Positions 17,514 through 27,677 of a stretch of 64,000 nt of DNA are shown here, piece by piece. Below the pieces are notes generated by a model, which was not told the origin of the DNA, made no database searches, and was given only the letters and a program-made list of their open reading frames with translations. Made by a program: the position numbers and the translations under genes. The stretch lies in contig CBDCFL010000024.1 in the NCBI GenBank assembly GCA_965216135.1, forward strand, positions 62,001 to 126,000, given 5' to 3'. Positions within the stretch are counted from its first letter, which is position 1, and the number at the start of each line of letters is the position of its first letter. The stretch is from CBDCFL01 sp965216135. GTDB taxonomy: Bacteria; Pseudomonadota; Alphaproteobacteria; Rhodobacterales; Rhodobacteraceae.

Positions 17514-18678
17514 TACCAACGGTCATTGATCAGAACCCATGCGCCCATTTGCGCATGCCGAGGGACATGATCTTCCATGGTTGGTCGATGAGGTTGTTCC
17601 AGGCTTGGCAGCACAGCGCGACGATGTCTTCGTAGGATTTGAAGATCCGGTTCGACAACCAGTTGTCGCGCATGAATTGCCAGACATTCTCCACCGGGTT
17701 CAACTCGGGCGATCGTGGCGGCAGCGCCAGGACGGTGATGTTGTCGGGGATCGCCAGCTTGGGCGTCAAGTGCCAACCGGCCTGATCGACGATCAGCACC
17801 GCATGGGTGCCGGGATCGACGGCGGCACTGATCTCGATGAGGTGCGCCGCCATGGCGTCGGTGTCGCACCAGGGCATGACCAGCCCGGCGCCTTTCCCCT
17901 TCGCGGGACAGATCGCGCCGAAGATATAGGCCCATTCGGTGCGCTGGTCGCGGGGCACCCGCGGGCGCGTGCCACGTCTGGCCCATCGGCGTGTGAGCTT
18001 ATTCTTCTGGCCGATGCGGGCTTCATCTTGCCACCACAGCTCTATCTCGACGCCTTTCGGGAGCCTCGCCCGGATCTTCGCCAGTTCGGCGGGAAAGTTT
18101 TTTTTAAAAGCCTCGACGGCCAGCTCGTTTTGCGCGTAGTGGCGCGGCCGCGCCGAGATCTTGGCGAAGCCGAGCGCCTTCAACTCGCGCCCGACCGTGG
18201 TCTCGTCGAGCGAGATGGCGAACGTCTCCAAGAGCCACCGCGCCAGGTCCTTGCGCCGCCAGCGCACGACGCCGTCGACCGCCAGGACCGGGCCGGCCTC
18301 AACAACCTCCGCCAGTGCGCGGCGGTGATCGGCGTTGAGCTTCGAGGGTGCGCCCGGTGACTTCCCATCGACCAGCCCGTCCGGTCCGCGGGCGTTGAAG
18401 CGCAGCACCCAGTCGCGAATGATCTGCAGACCGACGCCGCCGATCCGCGACGCATCCGTCCTGCTGCCACCATCGTAGACCTCGGCCAACGCCAGCAGAC
18501 GACGGCTCTGGGTCGCGTCCCTGGTCCTCTTCGCGAGGCACCGCAGTGAGACGCTGTCAAAATCGTTCCGTAAGTCGATAGGCGCTGCCATGGCGAACCT
18601 CATTGGTTCACCACATTGAGTCAGAGATCGGACCGCTTGGGAATCCCCAACGTGAGTCAGGCATTCCGCTCGGTGGTA
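17514..18678 (-). mobile_element. IS-C copy 2 (IS630-like, 1165 bp) in the polymerase gene
   Basis: Ends TACCAACGGTCAT and TACCACCGAGCGG, flanked by TTC (17511-17513 and 18679-18681). This is the only one of the ten IS630-like copies whose duplication is not TNA. The GGGATTCCC motif is on the minus strand at 18639-18647. Confidence 0.92.
17530..18591 (-). CDS. IS630-like transposase of IS-C copy 2
   Basis: A 353-residue intact transposase: helix-turn-helix around SRIGGVGLQIIRDWVLRF, the A8 run at EAFKKNFPAEL, and DDE motifs LWWQDEARIGQ, VLIVDQAGWHL and ELNPVENVWQFM. The ATG at 18591 has GAGG six bases upstream; the ATG at 18603 is less likely. This is the only intact IS-C copy in the window and could supply transposase for the others. 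Confidence 0.9.
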   Translation of the reverse strand: MAAPIDLRNDFDSVSLRCLAKRTRDATQSRRLLALAEVYDGGSRTDASRIGGVGLQIIRDWVLRFNARGPDGLVDGKSPGAPSKLNADHRRALAEVVEAGPVLAVDGVVRWRRKDLARWLLETFAISLDETTVGRELKALGFAKISARPRHYAQNELAVEAFKKNFPAELAKIRARLPKGVEIELWWQDEARIGQKNKLTRRWARRGTRPRVPRDQRTEWAYIFGAICPAKGKGAGLVMPWCDTDAMAAHLIEISAAVDPGTHAVLIVDQAGWHLTPKLAIPDNITVLALPPRSPELNPVENVWQFMRDNWLSNRIFKSYEDIVALCCQAWNNLIDQPWKIMSLGMRKWAHGF

Positions 18679-19443
18679 TTCGCAAATCGCAACAGTTTTG
18701 CGACATTCCTTGGTATGGGGCTGATCCTGGCCCTCTCGCTGGTCTTGTCGCAGCAAAACGCCCACCAGAACCCGCCAACGCGCGCGCTGGGTGTGATCGG
18801 CGGGCTGGTGGCGGTTCTGGTCCTGCTGTTGGCGCTATTTGCGACCCAGTCGCGCATGGGCGTTGCGGCCAGCCTGATCGGGGCAACAATTGCGCTTTTG
18901 TCGCAGCCGCGACACCGGATCATCGGTGGTCTTGGGGCGCTGATCGCCCCTGGTGTGCTGGCTTTTGTCACCCTGGGGCATGGGATTGCCGATCGGTTTT
19001 CGCTGATTGCGGTGGACTGGCAGATCAGGTTGGATTTCTACCGCCAGATTGCCGATCTGATCGCCCTGCGCCCATTTGCGGGATATGGCGCCGACGGGTT
19101 CGCACTGGCTTACGAGGCCGCCCACCGGCCGCCTGTGAGCGCCGATTTCGTCTGGGACCGGGCGCATTCGACCTATCTAAAGCTGTGGCTGGAATACGGG
19201 CTGGTGATCGGCTCGCTGCCGGTGATAGGCGCGGTCGTCTGTTTCGTCGCGCTGATCGGCCAGGCCTGGCGTCCCGGCGCGGCGCTGGCGCGCGCTGGCG
19301 CAGGCGCGCTGGTGATGGTGGGTCTGCATTCGACGCTGGATTTCAGCCTGGAGATTCTGGCCAATCAACTACTTCTATGCCTGCTGCTCGCCGTGGCGCT
19401 TGGCCAGAACGCGCCGCATGCGGACAGAAAGGAGTAACCGGTT

Positions 19444-21567
19444 TTGCCGATGGCTCTGACAGAGGCTCCGCATGCGACGGACACCATTGAAATTAGGGCA
19501 ATCGTCGCGGTTCTGCGTCGGCAGAACCGGGTGATGCTGTACTCGGCGGCGCTGGTGTTTGGGCTGGCAGCACTCTTTCTGAGCCTGGCCACGCCGAAAT
19601 ACACCGCTACCAGCCTGCTGATCGTGGACCCGTTGGGCAAAAACGTGCTGGAGGCGGGGCAGCGGACAACGCCGAGCGCTGCGACCGACAGCGCCAAGAT
19701 CGACAGCGAGGTCGAGATCCTGCGTTCCGACGCCATTTCGCTTGGCGTTATCAACAAAATGGCGCTGGGCGCGGATGCAGAGTTTCGCCCGCCCGCACCG
19801 CTGGCCGAGCGGCTCGCCCAATTCGCAGGACGGGCGAATGCGGCCAACAGCAGCGAGATTGCCACCGCCAGGACATTGCGCCGGTTTCAGGGCCACATCG
19901 ACATTGGCCGGCGCGGTCTGACATATGTCATTGCCGTTTCCGCGACCTCGCGCAATCCGGGCCGCGCCCGCGATGTCGCCAATACGCTGGCGGAAACCTA
20001 TATTGGCCGACAGGTCGATGGCAAAATCGCCGCCTCTCTGGCGGGTCGCGATGTTTTGCTCGGCCAGATCATCGCCGCACAGGCACGTATGGCCAGCTCT
20101 GAGGACCGCTTCGACGAGTTCTTGCGCACCCACATCGAAGCCCTGGGTCCGGACGGGTCAGAGCCCTTTGCCTCGTTGGCCCGCGCGCTGAACCAGAACC
20201 TGCAGGATCAGTCCCGTCGGGCAGGGCTGGCCGATGCGATGAAAGTGTCGATCGCCAGCGGTGAGTGGAGCAAAGTTGCAGGCCTGGTCAGAGACAACGA
20301 ACTGGCAGTGCTGGCCGCCGATCGCAACGCAATTCGCGGTGGGCTGAATGCCGAAGCCGAGTTGCGGGCGATCGACGGCCTGCTGGCCCAAAAAGCCGCC
20401 GGACTTCTGCGTGGTCTGGACCACGAGGTTGCGCGTTTGGACCAGAAAGCTGCGGGCCTACGCATCCGGCTGCGTCAGACGCTGCCGATCGGTGATCTGA
20501 CCCCAGAGCAGCTGACTGAACTATACGCGATCCAGCAGGAGGCAGACATTGCCCGCAATCAATACCAGACCTTGCTGGCGCGAATGCGTGACCTGGAAAC
20601 TCAGGCGGCGCTGCAGATTGCCAACGCCCGTGTTATTTCGCCCGCAATCACGCCGGTCGTGCCCAGTTTCCCTAACCGCACGCTGGTGTTGTTGCTAGCG
20701 ATTGCCTCGGCAGCGGGACTTGGCGTCAGCATGGCGTTTCTGAACGAATATTTCATTGGCGGAGTGACCTCCGAAAGCCAGTTGGCGGAGGTTTTGCGGG
20801 TGCCTGAAGCTGTGGCCATTCCACAGACCGATGAAACCAATTCAGGGCGCACGTCGCCTGCGGATCGTGTCGTCGATGAACCGCTGTCCAGCTATGCCGA
20901 GGCCTATCGCAAGCTGAAGGCGGCAATCGACCAGGGCCTGCGCGGCAAGCCGAAGGACACGAGCGATGGGCATATCATTCTGGTCAGCTCGGCGCTGGCC
21001 AATGAGGGCAAGACCACGACCGCCCTGGCGCTGGCACGCAGCTTCGCGGTGGCCGGGCGTAAGACGCTGCTGATTGACGCGGATCTGCGGCAACCCTCGC
21101 TGCACAATCACCTTGGCTTTGAACCGGAGGGCGGGTTTGGCGAATATCTGCGCGACCCCGAAGCAAGCAGCGGAATGCGCGACTTTTACGCCCGCGATCC
21201 GTCCAGCCCGCTGGCGATGATATTGGGCCACACCCGGTCTGCGACGGCGACCGACCAGCTTTTGACCGGTCCGGCGTTTGCGCGGATCATCAAACAGGCA
21301 CGCGAGGTTTACGACGTCACCATCATCGATACGCCGCCGATCCTGCCCGTTGTCGATGCGGCTTACGTTGCCGAGAGCGCCGATGCGGTGGTTCTGGCGG
21401 TCAAATGGGCGACCACAAGCTAGGGCGATCTGCGCGCCGCCGCGGCACCGATCCAAAGAGCGCTGGGCGAGGGTTGTGTGTTTTTGCCGGTTCTGACCCA
21501 GTGCCGATCGAGCTTAAGCGCGGACAGCTATGGCGGTTATGTGCGGGATTATTCGGCGGCGATCTGA
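19444..21567 (+). pseudogene. Wzz-type chain-length protein fused to BY-kinase, with premature amber stop
   Basis: Polysaccharide co-polymerase and tyrosine autokinase (ExoP/GumC-Wzc type) of the inner membrane. In order: Wzz N-terminus with TM1 (residues about 35-55), a periplasmic coiled region, TM2 (about residues 415-435), and a cytoplasmic kinase with Walker A ANEGKTTTALALAR, Walker A' LLIDADLRQPSLHNHLG and Walker B VTIIDTPPILPV. A TAG at 21421-21423 ends the frame at KWATTS. The sense frame runs on to 21567 (GDLRAAAAPIQRALG ... SYGGYVRDYSAAI). The lost 47 residues include the tyrosine-bearing tail that such kinases autophosphorylate. The start is probably TTG 19444, with GGAG 9 bases upstream, or ATG 19450. 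Confidence 0.88.
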
Positions 21568-22682
21568 ACGCTGGTCTTACCAAGCATGAGCATTTGATAC
21601 TGGTCCAGAACATGGCTCCAGCAAAACGCCTCGGCGTGGCGCGCTACCGCCGCGCGCCGCGCACGCGCCAGCGCAAGGTCGTCTCGCGCAAAGCGCGCCA
21701 TCGCGGCAGCACAGCCGCTGGGATCAGTAAAATAGGCCTGATCCGGCCCAGCGGTCCAGCGATTGAACTGGTTGTCATGGGCGATGACCGCATTGCCTGC
21801 GCCCAGCGCCTCGACCAGTGAGGGGTTTGTTCCGCCCACCTGATGCCCGTGCACATAGGCCCGCGCGCAATAGCGCAGAGCGCCTAACCGGGGCTGGTCG
21901 TAGATCGGTCCGGGGAACAGAACATCCGGCCCGGCTGTAGTCCATATCTGGCGGTGATAGGCGTTCTGGACATCGAGCTTTCCCAATACCACCAGTTTCA
22001 GATCGGTCCTGGCACGTGCATGGGCCTGTACGATCTCAAGGATCGAGTTTTCCGGCTCGATCCGCGCGACCGAGACAAAATAGCCGTCGCGTTCCAGCCC
22101 AAAACCGACGCTGGCAAGGTGCGCGGGATCGGCATCGCTGATCAGATCGCCGCCATAGGGAATGATCACCGGTTCGCGGCCGTGACGGGCGTTGATATGG
22201 GCGGCAATGCCGGGATGATCGGCGATCGGCTGAGCGCAACTGCGGGCACCGATCCGTTCGTTCAGTTTCAGCCATTGTTTGGCGGGCCAGGACCATTTCT
22301 TGCGGTGCCATTCCACGCCATCCATGTTCATGTAAACCCGCCGACCGCGCCGCTTTTGAATGAGCGTGAACAGCGCCGTGTTATAGCCCAGCACCAGATC
22401 GACGCCGGGTTGGTCAACAACATGGCGCACGCAAGCCAGATCAAACTCCATCGTCGCCAGAGCACCCCGCGCGCGGGTGCCGAAATGCACCCGGTGGATG
22501 CCGTTCCAGCTGTCTTCGCGGCCTTTCAGATCCGCGCCTGGCGCGCTCTGGCAATAGACGCTGATCGAGTAGCCCTGCACCACCAGATGCTGCGCCAGCC
22601 GTTGCGCAAAAGTTTCAAAACCGCCATGCGCGGCAGGGATGCCGCGAATACCGAGGATGTTCAAATGTTGCTCTGCGCCCAT
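21549..22682 (-). CDS. Glycosyltransferase (DUF1972 plus GT4)
   Basis: A 377-residue cytoplasmic glycosyltransferase. The N-terminus shows the DUF1972-type opening ILGIRGIPAAHGGFETFAQR, and the C-terminal half has the GT4 donor-site region with FVSVARIEPEN, KLVVLGKLD, GPIYDQPRLGALRYCARAYV and GHQVGGTNPSLVEALGAGNA (E-x7-E). It likely adds a sugar, often rhamnose in related proteins, to the lipid-linked exopolysaccharide unit. Its 3' end overlaps by 19 bp, tail to tail, the full-length kinase frame. Its upstream region holds a CtrA-type box split by IS-B copy 2. Confidence 0.85.
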   Translation of the reverse strand: MGAEQHLNILGIRGIPAAHGGFETFAQRLAQHLVVQGYSISVYCQSAPGADLKGREDSWNGIHRVHFGTRARGALATMEFDLACVRHVVDQPGVDLVLGYNTALFTLIQKRRGRRVYMNMDGVEWHRKKWSWPAKQWLKLNERIGARSCAQPIADHPGIAAHINARHGREPVIIPYGGDLISDADPAHLASVGFGLERDGYFVSVARIEPENSILEIVQAHARARTDLKLVVLGKLDVQNAYHRQIWTTAGPDVLFPGPIYDQPRLGALRYCARAYVHGHQVGGTNPSLVEALGAGNAVIAHDNQFNRWTAGPDQAYFTDPSGCAAAMARFARDDLALARARRAAVARHAEAFCWSHVLDQYQMLMLGKTSVQIAAE

Positions 22683-22767
22683 GACGTTACCTTTTTGCCG
22701 CCACGCCGCCCGCGTCCCAAAACTTTGCCTGAAATAACTCTAAAATTTTACAGTTAACAATGTGTTA

Positions 22768-23929
22768 TACCAGCGGCATTTAACATTGACCGATATGGGC
22801 CCATTTTCGCATTCCGATTGATGTGATGGTTTCGGGCTGTGCGATGAGCTTGTTCCAAGCTTCGCATCCAGCATCGACGATGGCATTGTAGTCTTCGAAC
22901 ACGCGGTTGGAGAGCCAATTGGCGCGCAAGTACTGCCAGATATTTTCCACCGGGTTCAGTTCCGGAGCGCGCGATGGCAGCAGGATGATGGTGAGGTTCT
23001 TCGGGACTTTGAGTTTGCCGGTGGTGTGCCATCCGGCCCGATCCATCAGCACAACCGCATGGGCCTTTCGGGCGACGTGGCGGCTGATCTCGTCGAGATG
23101 CATCTGCATGGCTTGCGCGTCCGCCCAAGGCAGCATGAGCGCCGCCCCCTTGCCGTGAGCCGGACAGATGGCGCCGAACAGATAGGCGTTGTGATAGCGC
23201 TGATCGGCCGGCTGGCGGGGGCGCGTGCCCTTTCTCGCCCACAGGCGCGTCAGGCCATTCTTCTGGCCAAGGCGTGCTTCGTCCTGGAACCAGATCTCCA
23301 CCGGCGTTCCCGCTGGCAGGTCAGCTATATGCACCTGGAGCGTGTCGGCGAAGTTTTTTTTAAACGCCTCGATGATCCGCTTATCCTGCCTGGGATGCTG
23401 CGGGCGGGCGCTGATATGGGCAAAGCCCAGTTCGCCAAGCAGTCTGGATATCCCGCGCTCGGAATAGATGACGCCAAAGCGCGCCTCGATCACCCGCTTC
23501 AGGTCGATCCGCCGCCAGCGGACAACCCCGTCCACCGCCGGATCGGGGCCGGTCTCGACAATCTCGCCAAGTTCTTTCATCTGGACATCGCTCAGGTAGC
23601 GCGTCCGGCCCGCGCCCTTGCGGTTGGTGAGGCCATCCGGTCCCTCTTCGTTGAACCGGTGAACCCAGTCCCGCAGGGTTTGGCGATCCATCCCACCGAT
23701 CCTTGCGGCCTCTCCACGGCGCATGCCATCGTAGACCGCCGCAAGAGACAACAGACGGCGGCTCTGCCGGGCATCCTTGCAACGGCTGGCGAGTTTACGA
23801 AGGTGGCGGGCATCAAAGTCGCGACGAAGCGGAACACTGGCTGGCATGGCGATCCTCCTTTGCCAACCTTGAATCAGATCAAAACCGATTTGGGAATCCC
23901 CACAGAGTCAGAAATTGATGCCGTTGGTA
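22768..23929 (-). mobile_element. IS-B copy 2 (IS630-like, 1162 bp)
   Basis: Flanked by TTA (22765-22767 and 23930-23932). Inserted between two divergent exopolysaccharide genes, within a CtrA-type box, so it is likely to affect their promoters. Confidence 0.93.
22780..23847 (-). CDS. IS630-like transposase of IS-B copy 2
   Basis: Intact 355-residue DDE transposase, near-identical to the copy at 14908-15975 but with EAWNKLIAQ in place of EAWKKLIAQ. All catalytic motifs and the AGGAGG ribosome-binding site are present. Confidence 0.93.
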   Translation of the reverse strand: MPASVPLRRDFDARHLRKLASRCKDARQSRRLLSLAAVYDGMRRGEAARIGGMDRQTLRDWVHRFNEEGPDGLTNRKGAGRTRYLSDVQMKELGEIVETGPDPAVDGVVRWRRIDLKRVIEARFGVIYSERGISRLLGELGFAHISARPQHPRQDKRIIEAFKKNFADTLQVHIADLPAGTPVEIWFQDEARLGQKNGLTRLWARKGTRPRQPADQRYHNAYLFGAICPAHGKGAALMLPWADAQAMQMHLDEISRHVARKAHAVVLMDRAGWHTTGKLKVPKNLTIILLPSRAPELNPVENIWQYLRANWLSNRVFEDYNAIVDAGCEAWNKLIAQPETITSIGMRKWAHIGQC

Positions 23930-23945
23930 TTAAGGTCCGAATTCG

Positions 23946-23960
23946 TTAACAGGCGGTTAA
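23946..23960. promoter_or_regulatory. CtrA-type box TTAA-N7-TTAA
   Basis: TTAACAGGCGGTTAA, an exact full site, lies about 50 bp upstream of the flippase start and only 13 bp right of the target duplication of IS-B copy 2. Confidence 0.5.
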
Positions 23961-25119
23961 CCAATTCTTGGCAAATTTAGACATGGTTTATGCGCCCGGA
24001 CGTAGGTGATGTTGGCCCGGCAGGCGCGGGCTATGCTGGTGGTCAAGCTGCTGGCCACTGCGGTCAGTTATGGATTTGCGCTGGCGCTGGCACGGCGGCT
24101 GGATGCGGCTCAATTCGGCCAGGTTGCGGTTGTTCTGAATGCGGCATTCGTGCTGGCCGTGATCGGCGCGCGCGGACAACACATGGCCTTGCTACGGTTT
24201 ATCCCATCCCTGCCTGACAAGCCCGCTGTAATCGCGCAAATTCGCTCAAGCTGGCGCATCGCGGCAGTTGGCACTTGGCTGACGCTTGTGCTGGCTGGTA
24301 TGGCGCTGGCCTTGTTGCGCGGCCTGGGGTTTCTCGGCGATTATCCGGCCCCGCTATTGGCCGGTGCGCTGGCGCTGACTGTGGCCATCGGCTGGGCGGA
24401 TTTTGTCGCTCACATTGCCCGCGGGCTGCGCGCACATCTGCTTTCGGTCATTCCAAAAGAGGTTTTGTGGCGCGGCCTCACCATCGGGTTGCTGCTGGGC
24501 GCAAGTCTGGGTGCTGCGCAATCCGCGAGCCGCCTTATTACGGTGATGACAGCCCTGCGATCTGTCTGACGCTTGGGCAATGGGTTCTCCTTCGGCGGCG
24601 GCAAAGCAGTATTTCGACCAACGCGAATGCCGCGCTCGGGCCAGAGTGCCCGCCGATCATCCGGCCGTTTTGGATCAGCTCGGTCGCCAATATCTTTCTG
24701 AGCAATGCCGACACTGTGGCCGTCGGCGCTATCATCGGGCCGCAAGAGGCGGGGCTTTACTTTGTCGCCAACCGGATCGCCATGGCACTGGGGTTTTTCC
24801 AGACCAGCCAGAACATGGTCATCACCCCGGCGATCGCGGAAAACTGGGCGGCGGGACGGCCGGAAGCCTGCGCGGCAATCGCCAGGCAGGCCGCCTGGGC
24901 GATGACCCAGCCGACATTGGTTTTCGGCATAGCTATCTGCATCTTTGCGGTTCCGGTGCTTGGGCTGTTTGGATCGGTATTTCACGATGCCAAATTCGTA
25001 TTGTGGCTGTTGGTTGCGGCGGCCACCATCAACGCCGCATTTGGCCCCGGCGATATCGTGCTGAACATGTGCGGACGCGAGATTGCGGCACAGCGGATCG
25101 CGGCCGTTAGTTTGGCTTT

Positions 25120-26157
25120 GGCTCAGTTTACGAACTGTATGTGTTCATGGTATGTTCTTTTTGGATTCAGGGAGATAGCGAATGTCGATGGACAATGAAC
25201 AATTTCAGTGCTGGCTTGCCGGGATAGACAGCCTCAGCGCTGCACAGCGTAGAGAGGCCGAAGCGGTATTTTCAGGGCGGACAGGGTCGGGTTCCTCGCT
25301 TGCCGCGGTCGAACTTGCGGTGGATGCTGATAGGCACTGTCCGCATTGCGGCAAGCCCGGTGCGGTGTCACGGGGCAAGGCACGGGGCCTGCGTCGTTAC
25401 CAGTGCAAGATCTGTCGGCGCGCATTCAACGCCGCAACCGGCACGCCCTTGTCCGGGCTTCACTACAAAGACCGATGGTTGGCCTTTGGCGGATGCCTGG
25501 CTGCGGGAGAAACGGTTCGGGCGTCAGCCGATCACTGTAATCTTGCCGTCAACATCGGGCCGCGGCATTCCGTTGGCGTCACCGGTTTCTGGAGGCTGCA
25601 AAGAAGGCCCCGCAAAAGCTCAAAGGGATCGTCGAGGTCGATGAAACCTATGTTCTGGAGAGCCACAAGGGACAGAGAACCCTCGACCGCAAGCCCCGCA
25701 AAAGAGGCGGCAAGGCTGGCAAGCGCGGCCTGTCGTGCGAACAGGTGCCGGTTCTAGTGGCTGCCGACCGTAATGGCACGACATTCAGCACGGTTCTTCC
25801 GGTGGTTAATGCCGACACGCTGAAACAGGCGATCAGCCCGGTCGTCGACAGGGACATCGTGCTGGTGTCCGACGGTCACCGCGGCTATCCGCCCTGCGCG
25901 ACAGCAATGGGCGTTCGCCACGAAGCCCTCAATCTGTCAGCCGGCGAACGGGCCCGGGGTGCCTTTCATATTCAGACGGTCAACAGCCGCCACAGCCAAC
26001 TGAAGGATTTCCTGCGCCGCTACCGTGGCATCGCAACAAAATATCTCGACAACTACCTGCAATGGTTTCATCTCATCAAACTCACACCACAGACCTCGCC
26101 GCGAGCCTGTTTGGCCGCTGCTATCACACGCCATGCATACAGTTCGTAAACTGAGCC
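25120..26157 (+). mobile_element. IS-E (IS1595-like, 1038 bp) in the flippase gene
   Basis: Inverted ends GGCTCAGTTTACGAACTG and CAGTTCGTAAACTGAGCC, flanked by the exact 8-bp duplication TTGGCTTT (25112-25119 and 26158-26165). An 8-bp duplication is typical of IS1595. It is the only copy in the window. Confidence 0.93.
25182..26149 (+). pseudogene. IS1595-family transposase, frameshifted
   Basis: The N-terminal zinc ribbon (CPHCGKPG ... CKICRRAF) and GTPLSGLHYKDRWLAF are in the first frame from ATG 25182. After AVNIG near 25560 the protein continues in another frame: FRWRHRFLEAAKKAPQKLKG, then the DDE-type VEVDETYVLESHKG, LVSDGHRGYPP and HIQTVNSRHSQLKDFLRRYR, to 26149. A one-base change in the GGGCCGCGG region near 25557-25568 breaks the frame. 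IS1595 elements normally have a single ORF, so this is read as damage. Confidence 0.82.
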
Positions 26158-26363
26158 TTGGCTTTTGCCTGCCTGGCGCTATGTGCGGCGACGCTCGCCT
26201 GGGGAATTTTGGGCACGGGTTTCGCGGTTTTGGCCGCAACCGCCGTTCGCAAGGGGCTTTACTGGTAGGCGGTTCGTGCCGGATTTGGGTTTCGTGTCGA
26301 CGCGTTTGCACTGATCGGTGCGACTCACGGCCCCACGCGACGGCAACTGCCCGGATTTGGCCG

Positions 26364-27647
26364 ATGAGCAGCTTGGCGAGCCCGCACGGACGGGTGGCGC
26401 AACTGGCGGGGGTTGATCCTGGTCGCGTGGTTTTGGCGCTGTTCGCTATCCGCTGGCTAGCCGGGATCGCCGAAAATTTCGGCGCGGCTGGTGCATCCGA
26501 GATTGCCGCGACCGGTATGCTCGCGGTGCTGGCGATGTTGTTTGTTCTGCAGTTCCGCATCGCACGACCCGCGGCGTTGCTTGTGTTCGGCCTTATTGCC
26601 TGGATCTTCGCCGGGGCTTTATCGGCGGCTGCGAACCCTGAGGCCGACGCGATGCAGGTCATCGCGCTGCTGTCGCTGTTGGCGCTTTACGCGCTGTTTG
26701 CCAATGCCATCTGGGCGCATCTGACCGGGGCGGCACATTTCGCCGCGCTCGAACGGCTGTTTATCGCATTTCTGGCCGTTGGCGGTGGGCTGGCTGTGCT
26801 GCAGGTGTTGACAAGCAGCGGATTTGTCGATCCCGGCAAGCCCGATGTTCAGCGCGCCTTTGGTAGCGACGTGCATCCGGTATCCTTTGGCATCCAGCTC
26901 GTTCTTGCCGCAACCGGTCTGATCGTGTTGCGCATCCGCTCGCGGGCAGGGTTCAAGTTCGCCCATTATTGCCTGCTGGCGCTGGCCGCAGTTGCGATTT
27001 ATCTGACCTATGCGCGCACCGCCTGGGCGATGGCGCTGATCATTCCGGCCTTTGCCGGATTGAGCTCCGGATCGATCATGCGGCGTCTGGCAATATTCTG
27101 TGTCCTTTCGCTCAGCTGTATCGCATTCGCCGTGTTTTCCGGTCGATTTGACGATCTGGCGTCGCTGCCGGCGTTTCTGGCGCAACTGGACCGCGCCAAC
27201 ATCGTGTTTGACCATCGTTATGTCGACAATTCCTTTAGCTGGCGCATCGTCAACTGGGCCTATGGGCTGGCGCAGGCAGCGGAGCGGCCCTGGCTTGGCC
27301 ACGGACCCGGCCAGAGCGCGCTGGCCAGTGCATTTCAGCTGGAGATGCATAATATCGCGCTGGAAATGTTCTTTGAGCTTGGGGCGATCGGGATTGCCGC
27401 GTTCGCACTGGTGCTGGCCGGGTTGATCAGGCTGCATATGCCGCCCAAGCAGCCAACGCGCGCCGATCGGATCGCGCCCAAATGGGCAAGCGGCATGGGT
27501 CTGGCGATGCTGGCCGCGGTGATGATCTCGACCAGCCTTGTGGATCAATTGATGACCGTGCTTTTGTATCTGCTGGTCCTGCGCGCCGCCCATGCTGGCA
27601 TCGTCATGCCGGCGCACCCGCCACCCGCCGCGCGCTTGCCAATGTAG
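26364..27647 (+). CDS. O-antigen ligase/polymerase-like membrane protein
   Basis: A 427-residue polytopic protein with about ten membrane segments and a Wzy_C (PF04932-type) core: YLTYARTAWAMALIIPAFAG, the loop SFSWRIVNWAYGLAQAAERP followed by WLGHGPGQSA, and the His motif MHNIALEMFFELGAIG. It would polymerise or ligate exopolysaccharide in the periplasm. The start at 26364 overlaps the flippase stop (ATGA), showing an operon; a longer upstream frame reaching into IS-E is not meaningful. The gene itself looks intact, although its operon is broken upstream. Confidence 0.8.
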   Translation: MSSLASPHGRVAQLAGVDPGRVVLALFAIRWLAGIAENFGAAGASEIAATGMLAVLAMLFVLQFRIARPAALLVFGLIAWIFAGALSAAANPEADAMQVIALLSLLALYALFANAIWAHLTGAAHFAALERLFIAFLAVGGGLAVLQVLTSSGFVDPGKPDVQRAFGSDVHPVSFGIQLVLAATGLIVLRIRSRAGFKFAHYCLLALAAVAIYLTYARTAWAMALIIPAFAGLSSGSIMRRLAIFCVLSLSCIAFAVFSGRFDDLASLPAFLAQLDRANIVFDHRYVDNSFSWRIVNWAYGLAQAAERPWLGHGPGQSALASAFQLEMHNIALEMFFELGAIGIAAFALVLAGLIRLHMPPKQPTRADRIAPKWASGMGLAMLAAVMISTSLVDQLMTVLLYLLVLRAAHAGIVMPAHPPPAARLPM

Positions 27648-27677
27648 GTTCGCCGTGGCACGCTGGCGCGTCCGGCA

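Larger units (their letters stand above)
16923..19437 (+). pseudogene. Wzy/O-antigen-polymerase-like membrane protein, split by IS-C
   Basis: A polytopic membrane protein of the Wzy_C (PF04932-type) family, which joins or ligates polysaccharide units in the periplasm. The 5' part is 16923-17513 and the 3' part 18682-19437. Removing IS-C copy 2 and one TTC restores GGIVGPFANRNSFATFLGMG, the conserved region with the catalytic-loop Asn. Farther on lie DFYRQIADLIALRPFAGYG and the His motif RAHSTYLKLWLEYGLV. The rebuilt length is about 448 residues with 10-12 membrane segments. With the insertion only about 197 native residues can be made. Confidence 0.85.
22754..23933. promoter_or_regulatory. 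CtrA-type box split by IS-B copy 2
   Basis: Left part TTAA-CAATGTG-TTA at 22754-22767. The missing last A is at 23933 on the far side of the element. Removing IS-B copy 2 and one TTA gives TTAACAATGTGTTAA, a perfect full site, in the divergent promoter region of the glycosyltransferase and flippase genes. Confidence 0.5.
24006..26367 (+). pseudogene. Wzx-like polysaccharide flippase, three lesions
   Basis: Polytopic MATE/MOP-type flippase that would move lipid-linked sugar units across the inner membrane. The 5' frame (24006 or ATG 24009) runs to about 24540 (RQARAMLVVKLLATAVSYGF, FRQ-type helices). The similarity then continues in a second frame (IIRPFWISSVANIFLSNADT, NRIAMALGFFQTSQNMVITP), so there is a frameshift at about 24530-24570. 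IS-E is inserted at 25120. Beyond it the frame resumes from the TTGGCTTT duplication (LAFACLALCAATLAW...) but meets TAG after KGLYW near 26280. Its final TGA overlaps the next start by 4 bases. All three changes are inactivating. Confidence 0.85.

Noticed and set aside
21421..21423. TAG in the kinase gene as a recoded (pyrrolysine) codon
   Set aside because: No Pyl genes are visible, the MttB-like protein in the same window has no in-frame TAG, and a C-to-T change from CAG explains it simply.
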